Both the position numbers and the translations under genes were made by a program. Below, piece after piece: positions 35,763 through 44,755 of a DNA stretch of 64,000 nt. The stretch comes from Paraburkholderia haematera (GTDB taxonomy: Bacteria > Pseudomonadota > Gammaproteobacteria > Burkholderiales > Burkholderiaceae): contig NZ_CAJNBK010000016.1 of the NCBI RefSeq assembly GCF_905220975.1, forward strand, positions 1-64,000, written 5' to 3'. The notes under the pieces were generated by a model. That model saw nothing but the letters and a program-made list of their open reading frames with translations, did not search any database and was not told the DNA's origin. The number at the start of each line of letters is the position of its first letter. The first letter of the stretch is position 1.

Positions 35763-35946
35763 CAGAATGACAGGAATGGAACGGCGAATGAAACGACATC
35801 TGGCCCCAGGCTGCGCGACAATGCGCGGCGGCCTTAGGCAAAAGGGAGTGGCGTCGGTAAAATGACGCCAGGTTCGTGATTATAGCGAGTGCCCGTGAGC
35901 AGCCGACCGGCCGCGCCGCGCACCGCGGCACTATTGGGAGAAAACA

Positions 35947-36432
35947 ATGCCATCGTTTGACGTCGTCTGCGAAGCGGACATGATCGAAGTCAAGAATGCG
36001 ATCGAGCAGTCCAACAAGGAAATTTCAACCCGCTTCGACTTCAAAGGGTCGGACGCGCGCGTCGAGCACAAGGAAAGCGAAATCACGGCCTACGCCGACG
36101 ACGATTTCAAGCTCGGCCAGGTCAAAGACGTGCTGCTGTCGAAAATGGCCAAGCGCAATGTGGACGTACGCTTTCTCGATTACGGCAAGATCGAGAAGAT
36201 CGGCGGCGACAAGGTCAAGCAGGTCATCAAGATCAAGAAAGGCGTGTCCGGCGATCTGTCGAAGAAAATCGTGCGCCTCGTGAAGGACAGCAAGATCAAG
36301 GTCCAGGCGAGCATTCAGGGCGACGCGGTGCGCATCACCGGCGGCAAGCGCGACGATCTGCAAAGTGTGATCGCGATGCTGCGCAAGGACGTGACCGATA
36401 CGCCGCTCGACTTCAACAACTTCCGCGACTGA
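35947..36432 (+). CDS. yajQ: YajQ-family nucleotide-binding protein
   Basis: This 161-aa protein starts with MPSFDVVCEADMIEVKNAIEQ and has the two ferredoxin-like repeats of the YajQ family. Xanthomonas members bind c-di-GMP and act with a LysR-type regulator. Here the partner is unknown. GGGAGA precedes the start. Confidence 0.92.
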   Translation: MPSFDVVCEADMIEVKNAIEQSNKEISTRFDFKGSDARVEHKESEITAYADDDFKLGQVKDVLLSKMAKRNVDVRFLDYGKIEKIGGDKVKQVIKIKKGVSGDLSKKIVRLVKDSKIKVQASIQGDAVRITGGKRDDLQSVIAMLRKDVTDTPLDFNNFRD

Positions 36433-36456
36433 AGGCGCGTCACGCTCGTTACCGGG

Positions 36457-36598
36457 CGCGTGCTGACGCCCGGCAATGAGCCGCGTTAAAGCTCACCGCA
36501 GAATGTTTAGCTGCATTGAGCCTCAGCACCGGCGCGTGTTGAACGCCCGGAAAACGGCCCAACGGAGACTCAGCACCCTGCGCGTGCTGATCGCCCAG
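36457..36598. repeat. Three degenerate direct repeats downstream of yajQ
   Basis: The unit CGCGTG(C/T)TGA(A/T/-)CGCCC(A/G)G occurs at 36457-36473, 36533-36550 and 36581-36598. It lies in the untranslated spacer between yajQ and plsY. The first two copies are also flanked by ACCGG and CACCGG. Confidence 0.55.
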
Positions 36599-36685
36599 CA
36601 CACAGGCAGTGTGCCTTCAACGCGTACTCCGTCAACGCGTTAAGGCACGCGGCTAACACCTGGCCCGAACGTGCGCCGCCTACGC

Positions 36686-37330
36686 TCAAGGCTCGTTACC
36701 GCCCGCCGCGCCGGCCGCTGCGTCGGTTTTCTTCTTGTCGCCGATACGGCTTTCCTGGCCGCGCATCAGCTTGGCGATATTGCCGCGATGGCGCCATACC
36801 AGCAGCGAACTCATCACGACAATCGCCAGCGCGATGATATGCGGCCCGAACAGAAAGCCGTCAAAAAGCGGCGCGAACACCGCCGCCGCCAAAGCCGCCA
36901 GCGAAGAATAGCGCGTGAAGAACGCCACGATCAGCCATGTCAGCAAGGTGGCAATACCGAGGATCGGGTTGATCGCGATCAGCACGCCCGCTGCCGTCGC
37001 CACGCCCTTGCCGCCTTTGAAGCGGAAGAAGACCGGATACAGGTGGCCGAGAAACACGGCGACGGACGCAATCGCGACCGACGTATCGTCGAGGCCGAAT
37101 CGCGCGCCGAAGTGCACCACGAACCACACCGGCAGCCAGCCTTTGAAGGCGTCGCCGATCAGGGTGAGAATCGCGGCCTTCTTGCTGCCGCTGCGCAGCA
37201 CGTTGGTGGCGCCCGGGTTGCCCGAGCCATACGAGCGTGGGTCGTCCAGCCCCATCGCGGCGCTCACGATCACGGCAAACGACACCGAGCCGATCAGGTA
37301 GGCAACGACAGCAACGATCAGGTTTTGCAT
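36686..37330 (-). CDS. plsY: Glycerol-3-phosphate acyltransferase PlsY
   Basis: This 214-aa inner-membrane enzyme uses acyl-phosphate to acylate glycerol-3-phosphate. It has about 5 to 6 hydrophobic segments and the conserved GSGNPGATNVLRSGS, DAFKGWLPV and FRFKGGKGVATAAG motifs. The C-terminus is a Lys/Ala-rich tail. It is followed on the same strand by no close gene. Confidence 0.96.
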   Translation of the reverse strand: MQNLIVAVVAYLIGSVSFAVIVSAAMGLDDPRSYGSGNPGATNVLRSGSKKAAILTLIGDAFKGWLPVWFVVHFGARFGLDDTSVAIASVAVFLGHLYPVFFRFKGGKGVATAAGVLIAINPILGIATLLTWLIVAFFTRYSSLAALAAAVFAPLFDGFLFGPHIIALAIVVMSSLLVWRHRGNIAKLMRGQESRIGDKKKTDAAAGAAGGNEP

Positions 37331-37443
37331 CTGGGACTCTTATAAGGATCGGCGGTCTGAAACTCGATACCCCAACCGCAACAGGGAACAAGGCGGCGCA
37401 CATTCTACCGAACCCACCTGCCCGGAAAACATTCAGGCAAACG

Positions 37444-37935
37444 TCAATCGACGCTCGCGCACTGAACCGGTTTCGCCTCCAGCAAGCCGGTCAATACTCC
37501 TGGCTCGATGCTGACCAGAAAACCGCGGCGGCCGCCGTTCAGCCAGATCTTGTCCATCTCGAGGATGCTCGACTCGACGTACACCGGCATCTGTTTGCGC
37601 GTACCGAATGGCGACGTGCCACCGATCAGGTAGCCCGAATGCCGGTTCGCCACCTCGGGCTTGCAAGGCTCGACGCGTTTCGCGCCGATCTGCCGCGCCA
37701 GATTCTTGGTGCTGACGGTGCGGTCGCCGTGCATCAGCACGATCAGCGGCTTGGCGTGCTCGTCTTCCATCACGAGCGTCTTGACGACATGATGTTCGTC
37801 CACGCCGAGCTGGCGCGCCGATTCCTCGGTGCCGCCGTGCTCGACGTAATCGTAAGGATGTTCGCCGAAGGTGACGCCATGACGGCGCAGAAACTGCGTT
37901 GCGGGCGTTTCGGAGACGTGTCTGGATTTGCTCAT
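37444..37935 (-). CDS. ybaK: YbaK-type Cys-tRNA(Pro) deacylase
   Basis: This 163-aa protein hydrolyses mischarged Cys-tRNA(Pro). It has the YbaK/EbsC fold with HVVKTLVMED, VPKLLIVLMHGDRTVST-like strands and a conserved Lys. The blocks SGYLIGGTSPFGTRK and VNGGRRGFLVSIEP-like NGGRRGFLVSIEPGVL are typical. ATG 37935 was chosen over the longer frame. It is divergent from the acyl-CoA ligase gene. Confidence 0.9.
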   Translation of the reverse strand: MSKSRHVSETPATQFLRRHGVTFGEHPYDYVEHGGTEESARQLGVDEHHVVKTLVMEDEHAKPLIVLMHGDRTVSTKNLARQIGAKRVEPCKPEVANRHSGYLIGGTSPFGTRKQMPVYVESSILEMDKIWLNGGRRGFLVSIEPGVLTGLLEAKPVQCASVD

Positions 37936-38075
37936 CGGCGCATTGTAATAGCGACTTTGGACAACGGCTATTTGCCGAAAGGCCAATTGTGCGGGTCCGG
38001 CGCTTGTGGCACGATCGTTCGAAAATCTTCCGGTACACCGCATGCCGGGCACCGAATCGCCTCTTGGAGACAGCG

Positions 38076-39638
38076 TTGAGCCTCGATTCTTCCACCCGTC
38101 CCACGATCGACATTCCCGCGCTGCTGGGCGCCCTGCCCGCGCGTATTGCCGACATTCCGGCGCTCGCCGCCGCCCAAGATCCGCACCACGTCGCCTTGAT
38201 CGAAGACGCGCGCCGCCTCACCAATGCGCAACTTCAGGAAGCCGTCGAGGCCGCCGCCGCGCTGCTGCGCGAATGGGGCGTGCGTGGCGGCGATCGCGTG
38301 ATGATCGTGGCCGAGAACAGCATCGTGCAGATCGTGCTGCTGTTCGCGACCGCGAAACTCGACGCATGGGCGCTGGTGTCGAACGCACGCCTGTCAGCGG
38401 CCGAACTCGACGCAATCCGTGCGCACGCACAGCCTCGCGTGGTCGCGTATGCGGTCGAAAGCTCCGCAGATGCCCAGCAGCATGCCGAGCGACAGCAAGC
38501 CGTCACAGCGCCTGCCATCACGCCGGATATCGGTGCCTGGTCGTACACGATCGACACCAACGCGAAACCCGAACCGGTTGAAGCCGCCAATCACCGCCAA
38601 TGCGCCGCGCTGATCTACACCACGGGAACCACAGGCGCGCCGAAAGGCGTGATGCTGTCCCATCGCAACCTGCTCTTCATCGCGGCCGTGTCGAGCCGCT
38701 TGCGCAAAGTCGGTCCGGACGATGTCGTGTACGCTGTTCTACCGATCTCGCACGTGTACGGCTTTGCCTCGGTTTGTCTCGGCAGCCTGCACGCCGGCGC
38801 GACCTTGCGCCTCGCGCCACGTTTTTCGCCGGAAGCGGTACGGCGCGCGCTCGCCGAAGAGCGGGTGTCGATCTTCCAGGGCGTTCCGGCCATGCACGCC
38901 AAACTGCTCGAACATCTGCAAACGCACGGCCATGCATGGTCCGCGCCACACCTGCGCTTCGCCTATTCAGGCGGCTCACCGCTCGACGCCGCGCTGAAGG
39001 CGCACGTCGAAAGCGTCTACGGTCTCCCACTGCACAACGGCTACGGCATGACCGAGAGCAGCCCGACCGTCTCGCACACCATGCTCGATGCGCCGCGCAG
39101 CGATTGCTCGGTCGGCGAGGTCATTCCTGGTGTTGAGGTGCGGTTCGTCGGACTCGATGGCGTGGAGGCCGCGACGGGCGAAATCGGCGAGCTATGGGTG
39201 CGTGGCCCGAACGTGATGCTTGGCTACTACCGCAGCCCGGAGCAGACTCGCGCAGCGGTCACCGAAGACGGCTGGCTCAAGACCGGCGACCTCGCACGGC
39301 AGGACGCGGACGGTGCGTTGCACATCGTTGGGCGCAGCAAGGAACTGATCATCCGCTCGGGCTTCAACGTGTATCCGGCGGAAGTCGAGCATGTGTTGAA
39401 CGCGCATCCGCAGGTGGTGCAGTCCGCGGTGATCGGGCGCGCCGTGGAGGGTAACGAGGAAGTGGTCGCGTTCGTCGAATTGATCGCGGGTGCGAAGGTG
39501 TCGCCGGCTGAACTGATCGCGTGGTGCGGCGAGCGTCTCGCGCCCTACAGGCGCCCGGCCGAAGTGAAGGTGCTCGCCGCGCTGCCGGCCGCGTCGACGG
39601 GCAAGATTCTTAAGCACCGGTTGCGCGACTTCATGTAA
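38076..39638 (+). CDS. AMP-forming acyl-CoA synthetase/ligase
   Basis: This adenylate-forming enzyme (about 520 aa) carries all the superfamily motifs: LIYTTGTTGAPKGVMLSH, HVYGFA, YSGGSPLD, NGYGMTESSPT, GWLKTGDLARQD, GRSKELIIRSGFNVYP and the C-terminal Lys in STGKILKH. The substrate is not evident but is probably an aromatic or medium-chain acid. Translation appears to begin at TTG 38076: GGAGA sits 5 nt upstream and no ATG is well placed. The upstream frame overlaps the divergent ybaK. Confidence 0.82.
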   Translation: MSLDSSTRPTIDIPALLGALPARIADIPALAAAQDPHHVALIEDARRLTNAQLQEAVEAAAALLREWGVRGGDRVMIVAENSIVQIVLLFATAKLDAWALVSNARLSAAELDAIRAHAQPRVVAYAVESSADAQQHAERQQAVTAPAITPDIGAWSYTIDTNAKPEPVEAANHRQCAALIYTTGTTGAPKGVMLSHRNLLFIAAVSSRLRKVGPDDVVYAVLPISHVYGFASVCLGSLHAGATLRLAPRFSPEAVRRALAEERVSIFQGVPAMHAKLLEHLQTHGHAWSAPHLRFAYSGGSPLDAALKAHVESVYGLPLHNGYGMTESSPTVSHTMLDAPRSDCSVGEVIPGVEVRFVGLDGVEAATGEIGELWVRGPNVMLGYYRSPEQTRAAVTEDGWLKTGDLARQDADGALHIVGRSKELIIRSGFNVYPAEVEHVLNAHPQVVQSAVIGRAVEGNEEVVAFVELIAGAKVSPAELIAWCGERLAPYRRPAEVKVLAALPAASTGKILKHRLRDFM

Positions 39639-39675
39639 CGGCACGGGCAAATGCACGCGCCCGTGCAAGCGCGGA

Positions 39676-40611
39676 TCACCCCCGCGGATGATGCTGCGCA
39701 TGCAGCGACTTCAACCGTTCGCGGGCCACGTGCGTATAGATCTGCGTGGTCGAGATATCCGTATGACCGAGCAGCAATTGCACGACGCGCAAATCGGCGC
39801 CATGGTTCAGCAGATGCGTCGCGAACGCGTGCCGCAGCGTGTGCGGCGAGAGCGGAGCGTGCACATCGGCCGCTCTCGCATGACGCTTGATGATGTTCCA
39901 GAACTGCTGGCGGGTCATGCCCTCTGCGCGGCTCGTGACGAACAGCGCATCCGTTGCGCGCGCACCCAGCAAAGCGGGACGCGCTTCGCGCAGATAGCGT
40001 TCGATCCAGCCATGCGCCTCTTCGCCGAACGGAATCAGGCGCTCTTTCGAGCCCTTGCCCATGACGCGCACCACGCCTTCGTTCAGCCCCACTTCCACCG
40101 TCTTCAGCGTGACGAGCTCGGTAACACGCAACCCGCTCGCGTACATCAGCTCCAGCATGGTGCGGTCGCGCAGGCCCAGGGGCGTGTCGATATCGGGCGC
40201 ACCGAGCAGCGCTTCGACTTGCGCTTCGGTAAGCGTGGATGGAAAACGCGGCGGTTGCTTGGCCGAACGGATGCGTACCGTCGGATCGGCTTTCGCGCGG
40301 TGTTCGCGCACCGCCCAGCCGTAGTAGCGGCGAAACACCGAGAGCCGCCGGTTCGCCGAGGTGGACTTGTCTTTCTGACGCGCCGCGCTATAGGCGTTGA
40401 GATCGGCTTCGCTGGCGGTGTCGAGCGACGTGTTGCGGGTTTGCGCGAGCCATTCGCAGAACAGCCGCAGATCGCGCCGGTACGCATCGAGTGTGTTGCG
40501 CGACAAGCCGTGCTCGAGCCACAACGCGTCGCAGAACGCATCGATCGAGGCCGAGCTCGCCACAAACAAGGGTGACGCGGCCGGTGCATCTTCAGTTACG
40601 GTGTCGCTCAT
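39676..40611 (-). CDS. xerD: Tyrosine recombinase XerD
   Basis: This 311-aa site-specific recombinase resolves chromosome dimers at dif with XerC. The catalytic residues are Arg162, Lys186, His257, Arg260, His283 and Tyr292 (SPHTLRHAFATHLLNHGADLRVVQLLLGHTDISTTQIYTHV). The N-terminal SAM-like domain covers about 15-110. The start overlaps the ogt stop by 4 nt (ATGA), so it is translationally coupled to the upstream ogt gene. Confidence 0.96.
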   Translation of the reverse strand: MSDTVTEDAPAASPLFVASSASIDAFCDALWLEHGLSRNTLDAYRRDLRLFCEWLAQTRNTSLDTASEADLNAYSAARQKDKSTSANRRLSVFRRYYGWAVREHRAKADPTVRIRSAKQPPRFPSTLTEAQVEALLGAPDIDTPLGLRDRTMLELMYASGLRVTELVTLKTVEVGLNEGVVRVMGKGSKERLIPFGEEAHGWIERYLREARPALLGARATDALFVTSRAEGMTRQQFWNIIKRHARAADVHAPLSPHTLRHAFATHLLNHGADLRVVQLLLGHTDISTTQIYTHVARERLKSLHAQHHPRG

Positions 40612-41078
40612 GCGTAGGGAATGCCTTCATGCGCCAGAAGCCAGCGCTTGACGTTGCGAAAAAAACCATCTCCGGCATGATGCGCGAATCCGCCGATGCC
40701 GCTCGAACTGACCACCCGATGGCACGGAACCACGATCGGAAAGTAATTCGACCCGCAGGCCTGACCGACCGCGCGTGGGACGCTGCCTAGTTGCCTTGCC
40801 AGTTGCCCATAGGTCAGTACGACGCCGGGCGGGATGTCACAGATCGCTTGCCACACGCGCCGCTGATACGCGGTGCCGACCGCCGCCAGCGGCAAGTCGA
40901 ATTTTGCGGACGCAAGCTCGAAATAACGTTCGATCTGCTCGACGGCCTGCTTTGCCAGAGGCGTAGCCGGTGCGACGTTCTGCACCGAGTCCGGCAGATA
41001 GACGATCTCGCGCACAGCCTCGCCTTCGAGGCGGATGCCGACCTTGCCGAACGGTGCATCGATCACTGCGTTGAACAT
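40608..41078 (-). CDS. ogt: Methylated-DNA-protein cysteine methyltransferase
   Basis: This 156-aa repair protein transfers methyl from O6-methylguanine to Cys119 in the IVVPCHRVV motif. The winged-helix with RRVWQAICDIPPGVVLTYGQLARQLGSVPRAVG is present. ATG 41078 was chosen because the upstream frame is not conserved. It overlaps xerD by 4 nt, so ogt-xerD form an operon. Confidence 0.93.
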   Translation of the reverse strand: MFNAVIDAPFGKVGIRLEGEAVREIVYLPDSVQNVAPATPLAKQAVEQIERYFELASAKFDLPLAAVGTAYQRRVWQAICDIPPGVVLTYGQLARQLGSVPRAVGQACGSNYFPIVVPCHRVVSSSGIGGFAHHAGDGFFRNVKRWLLAHEGIPYA

Positions 41079-41218
41079 GGTTGCCTGCTCCGTGATTGGC
41101 GGGGCATCTTTCAGATTGCACGGCGGCGCATCTGGATAAGCGCGGGCAGCTTGCAAACGCGCTACTCGCATTTCCCGTCGCTCACTCCCGGCGCAGCCCC
41201 CGCCCGATTGCCGCTACT

Positions 41219-42463
41219 TTACGCCGCTTCCAACGCCCATTCCACATGCTCTCGCACCACGGCGGAAGGGTCCTCGACGCGCAACTTCAGCGCGTCGACA
41301 ATCGCCGCACGCGCATTCGCACTCAAACTTTCCGACGGGGCCCGCAGCGCGTTACCCATCCCCACCGCCAGATTGCGCAGCCAGCTCTCATAGCCGATGC
41401 GGCGAATCGCACTCCCCTGCATGCGCGTATCGAACTCCTCCGCGCTCCATGCAAACAGTTCGACCAGCGTCGCGCGATCGAGCCCATGGCGCACATCGAA
41501 ATCGGCGACCGGCGCGGCCTGCGCAAACTTGTTCCACGGACAGACGAGCTGGCAATCGTCGCAGCCGTATACACGATTACCGATTAGCGGCCGCATTTCC
41601 AGGGGAATATTGCCCTTCAATTCGATCGTCAGATACGAAATGCACAGACGTGCATCCACCTTGTACGGCGCCACGATCGCACCCGTCGGGCACGCGCCGA
41701 TGCAGCGCGTGCAGCTGCCGCAATGCGCGCCCGGCGTTTCGGGCGCATTGTCGGGCAACGTCTCGGCATCGGTGGGCAACGGCACGTCGACGTAGATTTC
41801 GCCGAGGAAAAACAGCGAACCGGCATCGCGCTGCAGCAGCAGCGTGTGCTTGCCGCGCCAGCCGATGCCGGCCTTCTGGGCAAGCTCTACTTCGAGCACC
41901 GGCGCCGAATCGGTAAATACGCGGTAGCCGAATGCGCCGATCGCCGCCTCGATTTTCTCGGCCAACTGTTGCAGACGGTTACGCATCACCTTGTGATAAT
42001 CGCGGCCCCGCGCATAGATCGACACCACCGCCGCCGACGGGTCCGCGAGCCGCGCATGCTCGGCTGCGCGCCAGTCTTGCGGCGCGAGCGGTGAGTCCTG
42101 CAAAGCGCTTTCGTGCGCCTTTCCACTCAATGTCTCTACAGGCAAATAGGCGATGCGCGCGGTAATCACACGTCGCGTGCCGGCCACAAGCTCGGCGGGC
42201 CGCGCGCGTTTCATGCCGTGTTTCGCCATATAATCCATCTCGCCGTGGCAACCTGCGTCCAGCCATGCTGCAAGCGGCGCTTCGGCAGCGGAGAGATCGG
42301 TGTCGCTGATACCGATTGCCCCGAAACCCAGTTCACGGCCCCACGTTTTGATGTTGAGCGCGAGCGCATTCAGCGCCGCTTCATCGAAATGACGCTCGGC
42401 ACGCGCATCGTCGTTAGACGCAGGCGTGCAGGAAACTGGGGACTCCGGACTTCGGTTCATCAC
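41219..42463 (-). CDS. queG: Epoxyqueuosine reductase
   Basis: This 414-aa cobalamin and iron-sulfur enzyme catalyses the last step of queuosine biosynthesis in tRNA. Two [4Fe-4S] cysteine clusters are visible: CGSCTRCIGACPTGAI and CDDCQLVCPWN. The N-terminal region has KTWGRELGFGAIGISDTDLS and DYMAKHG. A second Met (42460) could be the start. It is head to head with tsaE with 14 nt between starts, so promoter elements must overlap the coding regions. Confidence 0.95.
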   Translation of the reverse strand: MMNRSPESPVSCTPASNDDARAERHFDEAALNALALNIKTWGRELGFGAIGISDTDLSAAEAPLAAWLDAGCHGEMDYMAKHGMKRARPAELVAGTRRVITARIAYLPVETLSGKAHESALQDSPLAPQDWRAAEHARLADPSAAVVSIYARGRDYHKVMRNRLQQLAEKIEAAIGAFGYRVFTDSAPVLEVELAQKAGIGWRGKHTLLLQRDAGSLFFLGEIYVDVPLPTDAETLPDNAPETPGAHCGSCTRCIGACPTGAIVAPYKVDARLCISYLTIELKGNIPLEMRPLIGNRVYGCDDCQLVCPWNKFAQAAPVADFDVRHGLDRATLVELFAWSAEEFDTRMQGSAIRRIGYESWLRNLAVGMGNALRAPSESLSANARAAIVDALKLRVEDPSAVVREHVEWALEAA

Positions 42464-42477
42464 GCCATTTTACGAGA

Positions 42478-43086
42478 ATGCCCGTCAATTCCGATCTCGC
42501 GATCCAACCGCCCGCCAATGTCCTGCTCGAACGCACCTTTGCGCTCGCGGACGAGGCCGCTACTCACGCATTCGGCGAGCGCTTTGCACGGGCAATCGAA
42601 AGCGTGCGCGGAGCGCTGCAAACCCCGCAGCAAATAGCTCATCAACCCGCACGTCAACCCGCGCCGGGCTCTGAAGGCAATCAGGCATTCCACGGCCTGC
42701 AAGTACAGCTCGTCGGCGACCTCGGCGCCGGCAAAACCACGCTCGTGCGCGCAACCTTGCGCGGCCTCGGCCACGCCGGCCGCGTGCGCAGCCCCACTTA
42801 CACACTCGTCGAACCCTACGTGCTCGAGCGGCCCGCTGGGGAACTCGCGCTCTATCACTTCGATCTGTATAGATTCACCGACCCGGCCGAATGGGCCGAT
42901 GCGGGCTTTCGCGAGTACTTCGACAGCGGCGCTATTTGCCTCGTCGAATGGCCGCAGCGCGCCGGGCGTCTTCTTGGCGTGCCGGATCTCATCTTCGCGC
43001 TCGACCTGGACCACGAAGGCGAGGGCCGGGTACTCGTTGCACGGGCATACAGCGAATCAGGAAAGGCATGTCTCGAAAGATGTTGA
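42478..43086 (+). CDS. tsaE: tRNA t6A biosynthesis ATPase TsaE
   Basis: This 202-aa protein has the Walker A motif GDLGAGKTTLVR and the SPTYTLVEPY and YHFDLYRF blocks. It supports threonylcarbamoyl transfer to A37 with TsaB/TsaD. It is longer than E. coli TsaE because of an inserted segment (about 45-72). Its stop overlaps the amiC start by 19 nt, so the pair is translationally coupled, as in many proteobacteria. Confidence 0.94.
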   Translation: MPVNSDLAIQPPANVLLERTFALADEAATHAFGERFARAIESVRGALQTPQQIAHQPARQPAPGSEGNQAFHGLQVQLVGDLGAGKTTLVRATLRGLGHAGRVRSPTYTLVEPYVLERPAGELALYHFDLYRFTDPAEWADAGFREYFDSGAICLVEWPQRAGRLLGVPDLIFALDLDHEGEGRVLVARAYSESGKACLERC

Positions 43087-44654
43087 TCAAACCGTTCCGC
43101 TCGATCGAATCGGCGGCTACCGCAACGCATAACTGGCGGCGCCGGCAGATTCTGCGCGCGGGTGCATCCACGCTGGTGCTCGGCCTTGTCACGCCGCGCC
43201 TCGCGTGGGCCAGCTCGGTGCTGGGTGTGCGGGTCTGGCCGGCGCGCGATTACACGCGCGTGACGATCGAGTCGGATCAGCCTTTGCAGAACACGCAGCA
43301 GTTGCTGCAGGGGCCGGATCGGCTGGTGGTCGATCTGAGCGGCCTCGATCTGGATCAGGCGCTGAAGGATCTGGTATCGAAAATTACGCCGAACGATCCG
43401 CAGATTCAATCGGTGCGTGTCGGCCAGTATCAGCCGCATGTCGTGCGCATGGTGTTCGATCTGAAGGGCTCGGTGAAACCGCAGGTGTTCACGCTGTCGC
43501 CGGTCGGCGCGTACAAATACCGGTTGGTGTTCGACCTGTACCCCGCTGTCGCGCCCGATCCGCTGATGGATCTGCTCGCGCAAACCGAGCGCAAGCAGCA
43601 AACGCTGGATGAAAACAACGCGCCGCCTGCCACGCTAAGCGGCCCGGGCATCACGCCGCCCACCGCCGACAACAGCGAAGCCTTCTTCGAGCGTTACGCG
43701 CAGAACGGCAGCGGTGGGACAGCGCCGGGCGTGCCCCGTCCGCCTGCGCATATCGTGTCGCCCCCTGCTCCTCCCATCCTCGGCAAGCCTGCAACGCCGG
43801 CGGTGCCGCTTGCACCGCTCACGCCGCCCACCGCGATCGCCCGCAACAAGGGCGGCAGCACGGCGGGCAACCTCGGTGGCGATGACAGCGACGGCGACGA
43901 TAGCTACGCCTTCACCAACCCGAAAACCGGCAAGAGCAACACGGTGCGCCTGCTCACCGTCGCGATCGATCCGGGTCACGGTGGCGAAGACCCGGGCGCG
44001 ATCGGCGCTTCGGGCACGTACGAGAAGCACATCGCACTCGACGTCGCGAAGAAGCTCCGTGCGAAGATCGACGCACAGCCGAACATGCGCGCCATGATGA
44101 CGCGCGACGCCGACTTCTTCGTGCCGCTGAACGTGCGCGTGCAGAAGGCACGGCGCGTCGGCGCGGACCTGTTCGTGTCGATCCACGCTGACGCATTCAC
44201 CACGCCCGACGCGAAAGGCTCGTCCGTGTTCGCGTTGTCGGAGCATGGCGCGTCGAGCGCCGCGGCACGCTGGATGGCGAACAAGGAGAACTCGTCGGAC
44301 CAGATCGGCGGCATCAACATCAAGTCCACCGACGCCACGGTCAACCGCGCGCTGTTCGATATGTCGACCACGGCACAGATCCGTGATTCGATGCGCTACG
44401 GCAACTTCGTGCTGAAGGAGATCGGCGGCATCAACAAGCTGCACAAAGGGTCGGTCGAACAGGCCGGGTTTGCCGTGCTGAAGGCGCCGGACATTCCGTC
44501 GATCCTCGTGGAGACCGCCTTCATCAGCAACCCGGACGAGGAGCGCCGCCTGAACGACGACGCGTATCGGGAGAAGATGGCCGACGCGATCATGACCGGC
44601 ATCAAGCGCTATTTCGCGGCGAATCCGCCGTTGGCGAAGAACCGCATGACCTGA
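43068..44654 (+). CDS. amiC: N-acetylmuramoyl-L-alanine amidase AmiC-type
   Basis: This 528-aa periplasmic zinc amidase cleaves septal peptidoglycan. A twin-arginine-like signal is seen (NWRRRQILRAGAST ... LAWAS). An AMIN domain (about 45-165) and an Amidase_3 catalytic domain (about 300-525) follow, separated by a Pro/Ala-rich linker. Zinc and catalytic motifs are IDPGHGGEDPG, YEKHIALDV, FVSIHADAF and VLVETAFISNPDEE. ATG 43068 (alternative 43080) has AGGAAAGG upstream. It needs EnvC/NlpD-type activators encoded elsewhere. Confidence 0.94.
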   Translation: MSRKMLIKPFRSIESAATATHNWRRRQILRAGASTLVLGLVTPRLAWASSVLGVRVWPARDYTRVTIESDQPLQNTQQLLQGPDRLVVDLSGLDLDQALKDLVSKITPNDPQIQSVRVGQYQPHVVRMVFDLKGSVKPQVFTLSPVGAYKYRLVFDLYPAVAPDPLMDLLAQTERKQQTLDENNAPPATLSGPGITPPTADNSEAFFERYAQNGSGGTAPGVPRPPAHIVSPPAPPILGKPATPAVPLAPLTPPTAIARNKGGSTAGNLGGDDSDGDDSYAFTNPKTGKSNTVRLLTVAIDPGHGGEDPGAIGASGTYEKHIALDVAKKLRAKIDAQPNMRAMMTRDADFFVPLNVRVQKARRVGADLFVSIHADAFTTPDAKGSSVFALSEHGASSAAARWMANKENSSDQIGGINIKSTDATVNRALFDMSTTAQIRDSMRYGNFVLKEIGGINKLHKGSVEQAGFAVLKAPDIPSILVETAFISNPDEERRLNDDAYREKMADAIMTGIKRYFAANPPLAKNRMT

Positions 44655-44710
44655 CGCCACCGGGTATCGCGCCGCGTGCGCACCGCGTCACGCGGTGTCA
44701 TGCAGGCAAC

Positions 44711-44740
44711 AAAAAAACGGCCGCCCGGCCGTTTTTTTTC
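44711..44740 (+). terminator. Rho-independent terminator of amiC
   Basis: AACGGCC and GGCCGTT pair around a short GCCC loop (44716-44733), flanked by an A-run and eight Ts. It also lies just downstream of the convergent EamA gene. Confidence 0.88.
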
Positions 44741-44755
44741 GCGCCAAAGAGGCAC

